From Durusdinium trenchii (lineage: Eukaryota > Sar > Dinophyceae > Suessiales > Symbiodiniaceae), in the NCBI GenBank assembly GCA_963970005.1, contig CAXAMN010026495.1, positions 429,520 through 493,519 of the forward strand: a stretch of DNA of 64,000 nucleotides, in the 5' to 3' direction. Under the pieces are notes generated by a model, which ran no database searches, was not told where the DNA came from, and saw nothing but the letters and a program-made list of their open reading frames with translations. Both the position numbers and the translations under genes were made by a program. This document shows positions 1 through 11,623 of this stretch, one piece after another; position 1 is the first letter of the stretch, and each line of letters starts with the position of its first letter.

Positions 1-503
1 TAGCTGCATTCAACGCGGCGACTGCACTGCTTTCAAAGACGCCTCTGCGTCCAATGTTCTGTCCGGTGAAGGAGTTTCTAATGCTAATGCATGAAGAACA
101 GCGCGGAGAGCAGGGCGTTTGACTTCTTTAATTTGCCTGGACAGGACCAATAAACTCAGCACCAAACACCCTCACAACCTGAGCACAAAAAATATGCAAC
201 TGCCGCTCGTCACACAACATATTCTTCGCGAGCAAGGCGCGCCGCGTGCAAATCTACTATGCATCCGCATGAGAAAAATGCAAAAGCATGGGGAAGAGCA
301 CTACAGAATGCCTCAAACTGGAGCTGGTTTCCATTGGTTTCGGATGTTTTCACAAACATTGGCAAGGGCACGGTTGCTCTGACATGCGAGGTACCCGCAA
401 GCATGCAGCCAAGGGCCGGCTCACGTGGCAAAAAAACACGGCAAGAACGCCACCACAAAAAGAAGGACAAGCGCAAGCACGAAGAAGCTTTCATGATACT
501 TAC

Positions 504-622
504 AAGTAAGATTTTATCAAGCTCTTCCTGAGTCACAGGCAAGTCTAGTAAAGAATCTAGTATTTGTTGAACATCTTTGGGTCGGCTTGCAATGGAGCCA
601 AACAACAGCAAGGCTGATGGAG
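504..622 (-). CDS. Candidate internal exon, unknown protein
   Basis: I do not recognise the protein. On the minus strand an open segment of 119 nt is bounded by an acceptor-like cgtag at 623-625 and a canonical donor gtaagt starting at 503. The encoded peptide (PSALLLFGSIASRPKD, then a helix-like stretch ending in EELDKILL) reads as normal coding sequence: balanced composition, few cysteines, amphipathic helices. It may belong to the same gene as the membrane-protein exon at 963-1305, which lies upstream on the same strand. No function can be assigned. The competing reading is a chance open frame, but the paired splice signals around a clean frame make that less likely. Confidence 0.35.
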
Positions 623-962
623 CTACGCGGCTACATGGAAAAAGCCGATTGAAGCAGCTCATGCTTCACGCAATGCTTTTTTAGTTGCTAAAACAGACTT
701 GGACACAAGTACGCAGTACGGAGTACTTTGCCTTTTCAATCTTGTGGCTCTCCACTCCTTCATTCTTTGAGGCTACAAATTCGCTGGCGTTACTAAGAAC
801 TTGCATCTAAAGCTCATGTAGAAGGAACTGTCACACATTCCAGTAACTAGCTGTCAAGCATCGGGTCATCAGAGGAATTAACCATAAGACGTGTACGTAT
901 GTGTGTTGATGTTTGTGCATATGCCTGCTTGAACGTTATGGAAATGATATAAAGATGACAAG

Positions 963-1305
963 AAACATCCTTCGACCCTGGCCTGGCTGTCAAGGTCAGT
1001 GAAAACATACAGTACAAGCCGATGACGGAGAAAAGAAGACAGGTAACACCAAGCAAACTAATCAAAATCCAGAGAGCAGGAGCCGCTGGCGAATGGGATA
1101 CGACATCCACCTGCCACCAACATGCAAACAGGTAGTCGTCATTGTACAAAAAATACAATATAGCCAAGTTTGGATTCCTATTTGCGTTTGCAAAACAGGT
1201 TGAAGCCTTGTCTTGAGCACTCTCCAAGCCAGTCTCAATTAGCATCACACGGTCATTCATCCGCTCCAGAAGTGTTTTCCACTGCTCCTGGTCAATTGTT
1301 AACAC
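963..1305 (-). CDS. Candidate exon(s) of a membrane protein, unknown
   Basis: A minus-strand frame begins near 1305 with an LTIDQEQWKTLLERMNDRV-type helix. It then has a polar stretch and a strongly hydrophobic segment of about 25 residues (core WILISLLGVTCLLFSVIGLY, roughly residues 80-100), followed by a short basic tail. That pattern fits a single-pass or partial multi-pass membrane protein. The region after about 963 loses coding character and probably runs into an intron. No family is recognised. The next candidate exon of the same gene would be 504-622. No signal peptide or ATG with support is visible, so the true start is unknown. Confidence 0.35.
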
Positions 1306-1505
1306 GGGCTTACATAGGACACCATGCGGCCATGCGTGTCTTTAGCTGAATCCGACCCGGTTTGGACTGCGGAGGCCCCAAAGGACCGGCGCTTGGAATG
1401 CACTTCCACAGTATTGCAGTTTCGGAGTTGCTCTGTTTTTAGACATAATAACACGTTTGCGCAAGCAGTCCCCCACCCTACCAACCCTAACAAGAAAGGA
1501 TGCAC

Positions 1506-2424
1506 TTTTATCTCTCAGGATGGTGGAGAAAGGAGCGTGGTTGAAGTCTCAAGGATTGAGGCTCACACCTTTCCCACGCACCTCGCGCGCGCCTCGTGAT
1601 GTAGTCTTTCCAAGGCCCTCTTCCGGGCCTTTCGAAGCGCATGCAAGGGGCCGGGACACCCTACTGCAGCCACTACATCAGCCTTGGTGGTGAAGGCGAA
1701 GGGATTCTCCCGTCTTCGCACCAGAGGAATGGAGAAAGCCGACGTGCTTTCGTGCGAGCCTTTTGCCTTTCCACAAGTTCCACTCCTACTTCAAAAGCGC
1801 AACGCAAGCCATGAAAGGCTGTGTCGTTGTCCGCGCCGCACCAGAGTGTTCTTCTGGCCGTCCTACCTCCGGGGTCGGACTTGCTGACAGACAACGACAG
1901 GGTGACCGATTCCGCGACCTCATCAATGGGAATCGACCTCCAACATGGCCAGCCTGGCCAACTCGTCCTCCCGAGTAGAAAGTGGCTTCCCAGTGACCAG
2001 AGTAAAATGCCACCGAACTCAAGCCCTCAATGTCACACAAGGTTTGCCACCATTCGAGCCGAATCTCCTCAGAACGCTTGGCCGGTCCTAAGCCCCTCAT
2101 TGGCCACCCTCTTGCAATCCTTGAGGACAATGTCCAACTGGTGGCTCCACGGGAATCCTAATCCAGCTCTGAGATGTTGTTGCCTGGCCTCCAAGAGGTA
2201 AGAGGTAAGAGAATGAAGATCTATATCCAGCTGCCCGCAGGATCGCTACAAAGGTCTCGCATTTCTCTGGGTGAGTGGCAATGCCGCAAAGCCGCTAGTT
2301 GCCTGTACTTCGGACCACGTCCTGAACAAGGAAGCTTTCGCGTCGTTCGACCCTGCTGCGTACACCAGCTGCCCGAAGCCACGCCTGGCCGATTGGATCA
2401 CTGCAGAAGCGACGAGCGACCGGT
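1506..2424. other. No supported gene
   Basis: Unannotated stretch. There are several short overlapping frames on both strands but no family motif, splice pair or repeat that I can support. It is moderately GC-rich and may be decayed retroelement sequence continuous with 2425-4768. Confidence 0.3.
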
Positions 2425-4768
2425 TCACGCACAACGCTTGAGAAGCCTCGCTGCCTCAGTCAACACAAACTGCTCGACGCCAACGTGCGCAGAAGGCGCG
2501 GAGCCTCTGGACAGGGTGTCCGCATCGGCGTTGAGCAGTCCGCGAACATGACGTCCCTCCAGCGGGGCCAACTCAAGCGATTCGATTTCGAGAACCAGCT
2601 CTCCCGCGATGCGGTTGAATGCAAGACACGGTTGAAACATTATCCGATCTGAGAAACACTTTATGCCCTCCTCCTCTGATGAGATTGTGAATTCCTCTAA
2701 ATGCAAGCAAAACGGCAAACAGTTCCACTCCGACCTGGGGTCCTTGCGCGTGCAATGTTGGTCCACCCACCAGGCATCTTGCTCGGTGAGTTGATGCGTG
2801 AAATCGGCGCACCGTCTTCATCCAGGGGGCTGTTGCTACGACGCCTGTGGGCTTGACTGTCTCTCCATAGGGGCACTGATCCAGGCACACCAATTCGGTG
2901 CGCATGTACTTCCTCAGCTGCTCCATGATTTTGATCAACCAAGCATACGAATTCTTTGGATTCTCCACGCTGAAGAACTTGCCTCGTTGGGTGGCACCGA
3001 ACCCTAGTGCGATGGTCCGCTGCCCTCTGCTACCAGTGGGTGTCCCCAGCCTTCTGGGTGATCCTCCGAGCGCGCCTCACTGTAGTGCCATATTGGTCGG
3101 ACCTTTGCGCCCATGTGAACGACTTGCTAGGAAATGCAGCACGCTTCTTCGGTTCTGATGTCCCAGTCCGCACAGAGGTCTTTGGGCTCCATTGACTTCG
3201 ACCAGGTCGCCAACCAATTCTCTTAAGGCCCTTGACAAGCAACTCCGGAATCTCAATTTCCGCATTCGCGGATCCAGCTGTGACGGCGGCTGGCCTTCTG
3301 CAACATTGTTGACTCCTCCTCGAACCATGGCTCGCCATCGTCCTCCAAGCTGAGGTCCCCATCATTCATGCAGCCATTGCCCTCGTCGGCATTTGTTCTT
3401 GCCTCCTCATTGGGCGTTTGGACGTCGGCCCAAACAAATCTGGGTGACAGGCATGATTCCTGCCCTCCTTGCACGGCTCCGGGCAACTGTTTGCAGGCCC
3501 GTTGGCAAACCTGTAGCAGATCTCCACTCCTTCGAACTGCTGCCGTCGTTCTTCGCCCCATCCCATTGCTGCTGATTCCATGAGCTCCATGACGAGCCTG
3601 TTGGTTGCTGCGCATACCATCTCTCGCGACTCTCTTTCTCCGTCTCTTCGCTGCCTTCGACTGCCCCAGCTCTGTCGATGATCTCCTGCGCAGTCTCTGG
3701 TATTGTTGCGCGACTGGCCTTGTCCATGCTTGCCTCCTCGCGCAATGAAATTCTGCGCAGGCCTGACCACATGCTCGTCCCAGAAGGCGGGGGCTCGCGC
3801 AGCGTGTGTTAAGACACCAATCCACTGAGCCCATGGGAAGCTTCTCATCGATCGAGGCCTTGTAGGGCTGCCTGCGGTATGCTTGCATCAATCGGGAACT
3901 CGGCATTGAGCTTGATGATCTTTCTCAAAGTACTCTTCCAAGCAAGCTGAGGTGACAACTCGTCGAGGATGTCCTCCATGTACCAGAGATGGGTACCTGA
4001 GCATGAACAAAGCTGCACGGTACACCTTCCAGCAGGCAGCCCAAGCGTCGAACGAGGGTGGACCTAGGATGTCCAGTGCGCGGAAGGCCCCGTCCTGCTG
4101 CAGCATCCAAGACCGAGCCTTCATCTGTTTCTGCACCCTCCTTCCGATCTGTGTCAAGACACTGAAGTCCGCGTAGGGGCTTTCCCCACAATCCACCACC
4201 CGAGCCTTGAGAGCTGCAATCTGCTCTCCAGCAGGCTCTGCATCCGCTGGAGGATCCGCACCAGTGATCTCGGCATGGAAGCGATACGCTTTGTCCAGCC
4301 TGTGCCTGACTCAGAAGAGGGACCTCGGACTCGTCGAGCTGGTCGAGGACTGAAGCAGCTTTCACTTTCTTTCCACGTGTCGCTGAGGGCGTTGCCGCCG
4401 ATGAAGCTCCAGGTGAAGCAGGACTGCCCAAATCTGACAAAGGGTCTACGTCCTCCATCCCAAAAGCTTGGCGTGCCACCAGTACGGGAGGGAATTCGGC
4501 GAGCACCCGGAGGTGCCAGGCGGAGCAGGATGGATCTCTGGCCCCTGCCCATCGTTTGGCCTCCTCAAGGTTTGTGATGGCGGCGAGCTCGGTGGCTGTT
4601 GGAAGGACCGAAGCGGTCATCAAATGCAGCAAAGGCTCGAAGTGTCACCGGGGTCACACCGAAGTCAAGTGATGCCGGAACACGACTCTGCCACCAAGCA
4701 CGCCCACACCAACCACAAATCACACCAAACGTCCACAGGAGCGAAATGAAGAGCGCAAAGTCATCCAT
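2425..4768 (-). pseudogene. Decayed retroelement (gag-like to RNase H-like)
   Basis: The minus strand carries several overlapping frames that read in order as one broken polyprotein. It starts with an ATG at 4768 and a hydrophobic N-terminus (MDDFALFISLLW). A gag-like stretch follows near 4.6-3.9 kb, with ELAAITNLEEAKRWAG and then SPYADFSVLTQIGRRVQKQMKARS; both are phrasings I associate with dinoflagellate retroelement proteins. A basic low-complexity linker lies at 3.9-3.3 kb. A 3' part at 2.97-2.57 kb has ENPKNSYAW, then ELFAVLLAF and LRSDN, consistent with RNase H catalytic Glu and Asp positions. At least four frame changes are needed, so it is not functional. The spliced-leader relict 37 bases upstream of the ATG suggests insertion of a reverse-transcribed mature mRNA. 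Confidence 0.55.
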
Positions 4769-4804
4769 CGATTTGCCACACGCGCTCCCTCCCCTGCTCC
4801 TGGC

Positions 4805-4819
4805 CTTGAGCCAAAATGG
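4805..4819 (-). other. Relict dinoflagellate spliced leader
   Basis: On the minus strand the sequence CCATTTTGGCTCAAG matches the last 15 nt of the 22-nt dinoflagellate spliced leader (known consensus DCCGTAGCCATTTTGGCTCAAG). It sits just upstream of the ATG at 4768. The six leader bases before it do not match. In dinoflagellates a genomic leader remnant at a 5' UTR is a signature of a trans-spliced mRNA that was reverse transcribed and reinserted. A 15-mer match by chance in 64 kb on two strands is very unlikely. Confidence 0.75.
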
Positions 4820-4829
4820 ACAGGGGAGG

Positions 4830-5787
4830 GAGCCATCGACTCACAAAACTCACAACTCAACCTCACCACCTAGCTGACCTAGCTTATGCACAAGTTATTT
4901 CACATAAATGAGATCTATTTCGCGAAATAGAGCCTTTGGTCCAAAAAATCTCTTTCAACATGTTTGCAAAGTGTTGCATTTTAGACCATACATGGAGCTG
5001 CGGGGTCCATGGCTGCAGATCAAATGTGAGGAGATGTTTCAGTGGGTTTCGACATGGGATGTTAGAATGGTGTCCATTCACATGGTCTTTTGACCTGAAA
5101 TAGTGAAACAATAGATGGGGACATCCAATGACCAAGGCATGTTTACTTGGTTTGAGCTCAACAATCTACAAAAATTGTATATACAAACGGCGGGCGGTCC
5201 GAGAAAAGAAAAAACTGATCATCCTAGGTTTGAGAACACAAATGCACGTCGAACAAGAAGATGTGAGTGAGAAGAGTCGGCGATGGCAGTGAAGGCAGAA
5301 AAGTGCAGCGCATCGAGGTTCGGAGCCATCAAGAAAGGATCCATAGATCCATAATCTTTTCAATGGGCGCGAATGCCACAACTTCCATGCTTCATACTTG
5401 CTTTACTTGAAAGCACCTATGCACTCATCAATTTTGTCTGCAAACACCTACAGCATTGGCACGTTTCATGTCAAAATGCCCCACAAGACCTTTACTACGG
5501 TCACAAAAATTTAATATGTTGGTAAATCAAAATGTGGTTTTCAAATCGCAACTTCATAGTTTAAACTGTGTAAGCACCCGCAAAAAAATTGAAATGTGGA
5601 CTGGAGATGCTTCCAAATAATTCAATATTCAATGTAAACACATATTTCTCAAAAGTGCATGTCGGAATGCCTCACAAGACCTGTACAACAGGCGCAAAAG
5701 TTTCCAAATGCGACTAATCTCAATGTCAACAGCCAGTTTTCCAAGTGCACACCTTGATATATGCAAAACGCTCATTTCTGGCTTGCA
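4830..5787. other. AT-richer intergenic DNA, no gene seen
   Basis: No coding frame, RNA gene or clear repeat can be supported here. Base composition is AT-richer than in the flanks. A direct phrase pair (treated as chance similarity) occurs near 5470-5490 and 5660-5690, around the words catgtc-aatgcc-ccacaagacc. Confidence 0.4.
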
Positions 5788-6870
5788 GTCCATCAACTTC
5801 TCCCACCTCCCCTGTTGCTCCTCTGCCTACCCCCCGTCTTTCCCCCCGGCTCCCCCTCCTCCTCCTTCGGCCTCTCACCGTTCTTGGAAACGACCTCGCA
5901 CACCGGACTCCCTCCTCTCCTCCCCCGCCCCCACCCGCTTCGTGGCATGATGGATGGAGAAGATGACTCGATGACACTCTCCTCACTACACTCAAAGAGG
6001 ATCAACGCCTTCGTCCTAGTTGGAAATACATTGCTCAAAGGATGCGCGGACCTGTCAATCAAGTTCGAGCCCGATGGCAAGAGATCGTGCCAGCGTTTCC
6101 TAGACAATCAGTTCTCCGCTTCCACCGCCCGGGACTCCCAATCTCCATCCTGAGTAGCGCTATACATACCTCATTCGCCCGACGCAAAACACTCCTTTTC
6201 GTGTGGTTTCTCTTTTTCATCTTTCAGGACATGTATTGCCTTTCCTCACTTTCTGTTATTTTAACATCATGTTTTGTCTTGTCTATGTATTCGACCATCC
6301 ATGTAGCACTCTCATTACTTCCACTTCACACCGCAGTTTCTGGCTCCACCTTTCCTTCTATCTTTCAGCCTGATGCCCACACCCGAACACCTTCACCTTT
6401 CCGCTTTGACCCGTACATACTTGAACTCGCCATTACGGCTCCGGCCTGCGGAACTACTTCCTCTTCTTTTCGGCCAACGACGTTCTGAAGATCCGCGGTC
6501 ATCCTCTACTACAAGGCCATGCTCATCTAGGCCGCGGGCTCCTTCACTTACCCACACCCCACCTTCCTCCTTACATTCGACCTTTCAGGCACCAGCCACT
6601 GCCACTGCCACAAGTTCGACTACACTGACTACACGCTCCGGAACAACTCCTCTCTACATTCGCTTGGTCCATAGTGGGCACTCGGCGCACTTCCTCATTC
6701 CACGGCCATCACTTCCGTTTGCACTGAGCCCGGGCCTCAACCTAAACAACCACTGAGTTTCACCCTCAATCTCACCCCTTGTTTCATTTGACGGCCTCCA
6801 ACCTACTTGCGCCGACCTCCAACCTACGCGCGATGGCCTCTAACCTAATACCTGACCCTGTTTCCTTAGG
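5788..6870. other. C/T-rich tract, noncoding
   Basis: From about 5788 the plus strand is strongly pyrimidine-rich (runs of ctcc, cccc, ttcc), and this tails off near 6780. Open frames on both strands here are composition artefacts rich in Pro, Ser and Leu. The tract ends in a short repeated phrase, cctccaacctac, at 6790-6850. No gene is supported. Confidence 0.5.
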
Positions 6871-6924
6871 CTTTATAGGTGGGCGTGTGGCATGAGGCTT
6901 TCAGCTCCGTACGAACGTCGCAAG

Positions 6925-6963
6925 CGTGTGTGTGTGTGTGTGTGTGTGGGCGCGCGCGCGCGC
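6925..6963. repeat. (TG)n-(CG)n microsatellite
   Basis: An uninterrupted alternating purine-pyrimidine tract: roughly 12 TG units followed by seven CG units. Such tracts can adopt Z-DNA. Nothing coding is attached to it. Confidence 0.85.
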
Positions 6964-8445
6964 TCTCTCCCCTGCGCGCTCTGCTCTCACGCCGGCGCTC
7001 TCATATTTGCGCTCTCTCATACCTGCGCTCTGATACGTGGACTCTCATGTCTTGTGTGCGTGCTTGCACACGAGCGCTTTCAATGGGACCTCTCATTCGC
7101 TCTCATACGCGTGTTCTCACGCGCAAATACATGCGTTCATCTTTGTTCCTCCAGGTTGACCGCCTCCGATCTAAAGCACAAAAGCTTGACTACTCAGAAG
7201 CTTACAAGGGTTCCTCTTGAGCAGCCGACCCACTGTTGCAACAAGGGTGCTTACATAGTAGGCCCAGGCAGAAACAAGAAGAAGGGTGTAAATCACGATC
7301 AGCGGCACTTGCGTGAGGCACAGTCCTGAACAATTTCCTCCTCCCAAAAGCTCTGCCTCCGTGCGCACCAGGCACATCTCTTCAATTCAAAGACAGGCAA
7401 CGCAAGCACAAGTGGACCTCAAGCCACCACGCAAAGCTTGCAACCCACTGCGCCCAGTGTTCCTTCACACCACATATAGAAGACCTCAAAAAATAACCTT
7501 CAAGATGTTGAAGGACGCGTGCCTCTGAAGAGTTGGAAACTGGGAGCTCCATGGCGAAGTTGCAAAGCCTTCCATGCAGAGTTGCAAACTGTCTCTTGCA
7601 TCCTACGGTAGCAAGTCCTTTGAAGGTTCGGGCGGTCTCCTCTGTGGCCAGCACACTTCAATAACTTCTACACCCTACCTTACCTTGGCAAAGAACCCAA
7701 TGAATATGAAAGAGGGATCCAGTTGCAGCCGCCGCTGCGATCGCTATGACTGCACCTCGGGTCACAGCAACCAAGGATCAAGGATCATGGCTGCAGTGTA
7801 GCGCTACGGCTCACGTTTTGGAAACCAATTTCCCCTTTCATTTACTCCAACCCCTGTGGGCTTGAACGGAGATTTTAGGCGCACAAACGTAGTGACCCTG
7901 CGTCACAGTGATGAAAGGATAGGTTCAATCTGAGGCGCACTTTCCTCTCTAACCCCGATTCAAGCAAAACGGCCGCAGTGAAACATGAGGGAGTTGTGAC
8001 AGATGAAGGTCGGCGATGGGGGCCTGGCTTGTGGGCTAGAAGGGTTCCAGCCTTGTGGGCATAGTGGTTGCAACGGCCCAATGTAACCCTTCGCGATTGA
8101 TGGATTTGGCCCACGCGCCAACCGACGACTTCGGGTTGCTGCCCGTGTGCCCAGGGTTCTTCAAGTTGGTCCAGGGTGAAATGGGCTCTTTGCACCAGTC
8201 TTCAGGGCAATTGTGCTTGGTTCGCGGTCATTCACGGCTATAGCTTGCTTGCTGCTTTGTTTGGTGCGATCATGGCGTTGGCGTGGATTGCTCCACCGAC
8301 GACCCTTGGTCTTTCCATCCGTTGGTCGGTAAGTTGAGGGAGGCTGCAGCGCCGACTTCAAGCTTGGTTTTGGCACTCGCGGGGCTGTCTGGCGGCTTGG
8401 CAAGGGCTTTGGTATAGGGCATGGCAAACAACTCACCACAATGAG

Positions 8446-8760
8446 ATGCGCAAAAGCTTGGGAAAAATGTTCTGGGACGCTTGTCTTCTGGGTGAAAAGT
8501 ACATGGAAGCGCTGGCAAGCGGCACAGGTCTTTTTGAGGAGAAGTATGACAAGGATCGCTACAAGTGCGAGCGCATGCATATACTATGGCGTCAGCGCGT
8601 CCGAGCAGGAGTGCGGTGATCATTTCGATTTTTGCCTGCAGCGGACGCAAACGAAGCCGATGAACTGGCGCTGCGGGAAGTTTTTGGCTTGCGCCGCGCT
8701 GGAGCCTCTTTGGATGACGCTTTGAGCAGACCGCGACATGCTGAGACATCTTTCGACGCC
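8446..8760 (+). CDS. Candidate two-exon segment, unknown protein
   Basis: On the plus strand, from about 8446, a frame encodes a charged helical peptide (MRKSLGKMFWDACLLGEKY, then ALASGTGLFEEKYDKDRYK) ending at a TGA at 8620. After a short stretch ending in the acceptor-like tgcctgcag (to about 8641), a second frame encodes ADANEADELALREVFGLRR and ASLDDALSRP. Both pieces have normal helical coding composition, and together they look like two exons with a very short intron. No family is recognised. The second piece runs into the perfect inverted repeat at 8764-8816, which may have interrupted or ended the gene. A chance reading remains possible. Confidence 0.3.
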
Positions 8761-8763
8761 TCG

Positions 8764-8816
8764 GCCGAAAGGAAACACGCCATTGACAAGGACCCAATGG
8801 CGTGTTTCCTTTCGGC
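8764..8816. repeat. Perfect 21-bp inverted repeat
   Basis: The arms are 8764-8784 and 8796-8816, centred on an 11-base loop (8785-8795). The inner arm reads CCGAAAGGAAACACGCCATT and is exactly complementary to AATGGCGTGTTTCCTTTCGG. It could form a stable RNA hairpin or DNA cruciform, and it directly follows the candidate exon ending near 8760. No flanking target duplication was seen. Confidence 0.85.
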
Positions 8817-9113
8817 GGACATGGGAGCGCAAAGTTCATGTAGACATCCACAATGCCTTGGTCACATATGCCACCTGTCACTCCATGGCTGCAATCAAAT
8901 CTCTTTAAGGCAGAGATGGAATTTTGCTTCCCTTACCTCCATGGCTGCCACACAAGCGCCACTTGGAACGATTCTGGAGCACGTTGAGGGCTGCCCTTCC
9001 TCTGCTTTGCGGCCTTCCTGGCCTTCTGGCGCTGATGCCATTCAGGCGCCCATGGATTCAACACCTGTGGTGGGCAACAGTTCAGTGCCATACGATGGGA
9101 CCATAGCCCGGAA

Positions 9114-10550
9114 TCATTCGTCTTGTTGCAAGCCCCTCGCTTTCAGGCATGGCGCGCTGCTTGACCATGGACCTACAGCAGTGAGCGCCTTCCCGATGAC
9201 ACTGCAAGCTGGGCGCGAGAGCACAGTCCACCCTTGAGTCTCCTTCTTCAACTTGGCCAACTCTTGAGTAGAAAGCTCTTCAACTTTTGGCTCTTCCTCT
9301 TCACCCGCCCTTCGTTCGAACAATTCCCTCTCAACTGCATCGCGTCTTGGATTGCCTTGACGTCTCGGGCTCTTGAGCCCCAAGTGCTTCAGACTCTTCA
9401 ACTGCGGCTACCTTCTGACTCTCACCCCTTACCTTTAAAAAACTTTGCCTTTGGAAATGTGGTAATTCCAACTGCGCTTGCGCCGCTTGTACCAATCACT
9501 CTCGTTCCAATCACTCTGACTCTTCCGTGAACCGCGCGCTGTTCCACGACGTGCTCCATGAATTGGACCAACTCGAACCCTTCTGTTTACCTTTGTCGTT
9601 TTTCTTGCTTCCACGTTGGTTCCTTCCTTGTTTGTTGGGCCGCCTTTGCCTTTTCCTTTGGCCTTGGCCAGGCTCGCAAGCGAAGCTTGCATCTGGCTGG
9701 CAGGCTGGCAGCTGTGGCGAGTGGCGAGTGCATCAACACCCATTGGTGCCTCTCTTCTGCTCTCGATGTTCTCGAGATAGGCCAGAATCTCTGACTTCAC
9801 GGCGTCATAATTCATGAGGCTTGAGCTTTGGGGGTCAAGGTGATCTTGGAGTTTTGCTGGGCAATATCATCGTCGCGTTTCTTCTACTTCTTTCCCTCTT
9901 CATACTTTTGCCTGATGTTCTCCCAGGCTCCAACGTTTTCTCGAAGTTTGTTTATTGCACACTGCTGGGGATGCATAACTTTCTTCAATAGGGCTGAGGT
10001 TGCCTGCGGGCTCTGTGGATTGCATACGGCGAGCCAAAGTCTAAAGTAAGTTTGGACCTCTTGAGGTACCAACGTAATTCTCCAAACAGTCTCGAGGGCT
10101 TCTCCCTCGCACAAGCAGATCAGAGCCAGTCAGGCCTGAGCTGAAACAAGCTCGGCTCCTTCAGTACGCAATCATCTTCCAAAGGTGTGTCATTGATCTC
10201 GATCTCTGTTTCTTTGTTTTCCTCAAGCAATTGGACGTGCCTTCCTGCATCTTGTGGCTTGTTTCAATCCACATCTTGAACTTGAAGCACCATGAACCCC
10301 ACCAGGTACCAGTTTCTGCTGAACTTGTCACTTCCACATTGATTGAAATGTTTCGCGCGATGGCCGTTTGCTGGGTGTGTGCCTCTGCTATTGTTTGTTC
10401 TAGCTGGTTCTGCTCTGATGCCATCACCTGTGCGAATTACTGCGCAAAGTCTGTGGGCTGAGCTCTTGCTCCTTGTGTCGGCGGCTGCGCCATTGTAACT
10501 TGCTAGCCAGGACTGAATCAACCTGGCTTCTCAGCAAGTGGTGTATGTAA
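9114..10550 (-). pseudogene. Copia-like gag relic
   Basis: Minus-strand frames at 10427-10161, 10114-9884, 9815-9435 and 9401-9114 read in order like the gag part of a Ty1/copia-type polyprotein. The first has a WCFKFKMWIE block. The second resembles a gag central domain, with ALETVWRITL and then NKLRENVGAWENIRQKYEEG. The third has a YDAVKSEILAYLENIE helix followed by a Gly/Lys-rich KGKGKGG linker. The fourth is a Glu-rich tail. At least three frame changes separate them and no protease, integrase or reverse transcriptase follows, so this is a fragment. The family assignment rests on resemblance recalled from dinoflagellate copia elements, not on a search. Confidence 0.45.
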
Positions 10551-10849
10551 CACGGCTCTCCGGCGCCAGAGCTGATGCTTGGCTGCCTTCGGCCCGTAGA
10601 ACTGTCAACAGTGAACGGCCCGAACGTTTCCAGCTCGCGGTGATCAACTCGGACCTTCTGGGTTTGTTTCAGCCCTCCTCAAGGTCAGGACCGGCAATTC
10701 AGACGAAAACAGAACACGCGCTAATCTACTGAATATGCTGGGTTGCACTGTCATGTGGCTTTGTCGTGCTGTGCTTTGGTTAAAAAGATGTTACAGTAAC
10801 AACTGTCAACCCACCATGCATGTTCGACAAATGTATCAGTTTGGCAATG

Positions 10850-11375
10850 GTCCGGCCAAGAGTGTCTAAGCAGGTTGCCAAGCAAAGAAGTGGAGACAAG
10901 TGTAAAAGCATGCGGCCAAGTGTATCCAGAGTAGGCCGAAACAAGTGGAAGACAAGTGGAGACAAATGGGAAACGAATGTAGAAGCATCCGGCCAAGAGT
11001 ATCTAAGCAGGGAGACAAGCAAAGAGACAAGTCGAGACAAGTGTAAAAACATCCGGCCAAGTGTATCCAGAGTAGGCCGAGACAAGTGGGAGACGAGTGT
11101 CTATAACAAGAATGGAAAGAAGCAGGGAGACAAGTGGGAGACAAGGGTAAAATCATCCGGCCAAGAGCATCTAAGCAGGGACCGAGACAACTGGAAGACA
11201 AGTGTAACAAGTGTAGAATCACCCAGGGTGGGGAGACAAGTAGGAGATAAGTGTAAAAACATGTGGCCCAGAGCACCCAGTGGGAGACAAGTGCAAAATC
11301 ATGTACCCAGTGGGAGACAAGTGCAAAATCATGTGGCCCAGAGCACCGAGCAAATCTAAAATCATGCGGCCCGGT
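10850..11375. repeat. Degenerate minisatellite (GGAGACAAGTG-type)
   Basis: A purine-rich tandem array in which variants of gagacaagtgtaaaaacat, ggccaagtgtatccagagtagg and ggagacaagtgggagac alternate. The unit is about 60-70 bp with 12-bp subrepeats. The long frames on both strands here are artefacts of the repeat. Copies have diverged, so it is old. Confidence 0.7.
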
Positions 11376-11623
11376 CAAGCACCCCTTTCAAAGGAGTAAG
11401 AACCCCTCACAGGCAAACCTGTTTTGGGAAAAAAATAAAAAGCAAAGATCTGAGGCTTCTGAGGCTTCAACCGGAGCAACTGAACTGTCGCTGGAGAGGT
11501 AGAGGCATACTTCAGGTGGTATGACGCTGTGGGTAAACAAACGAAGAACTGAACTGACTAGGTCTGAGTCTAGGTCCTAGGAGTTCGGTGTCCAGTGTCA
11601 CAGCCCCTCCATGAATTTTTTTT

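Noticed and set aside
5460-5700. Direct repeat of the catgtc..aatgcc..ccacaagacc..tac phrase
   Set aside because: Only ~35 bases with several differences and no further structure; kept as chance or very old duplication.
5708-6756. Several Pro/Ser/Leu-rich frames
   Set aside because: Pyrimidine-rich tract without codon structure or splice signals.
10820-11378. Frames of 170-179 aa on both strands
   Set aside because: Products of the GGAGACAAGTG minisatellite; the peptides repeat with the DNA unit.
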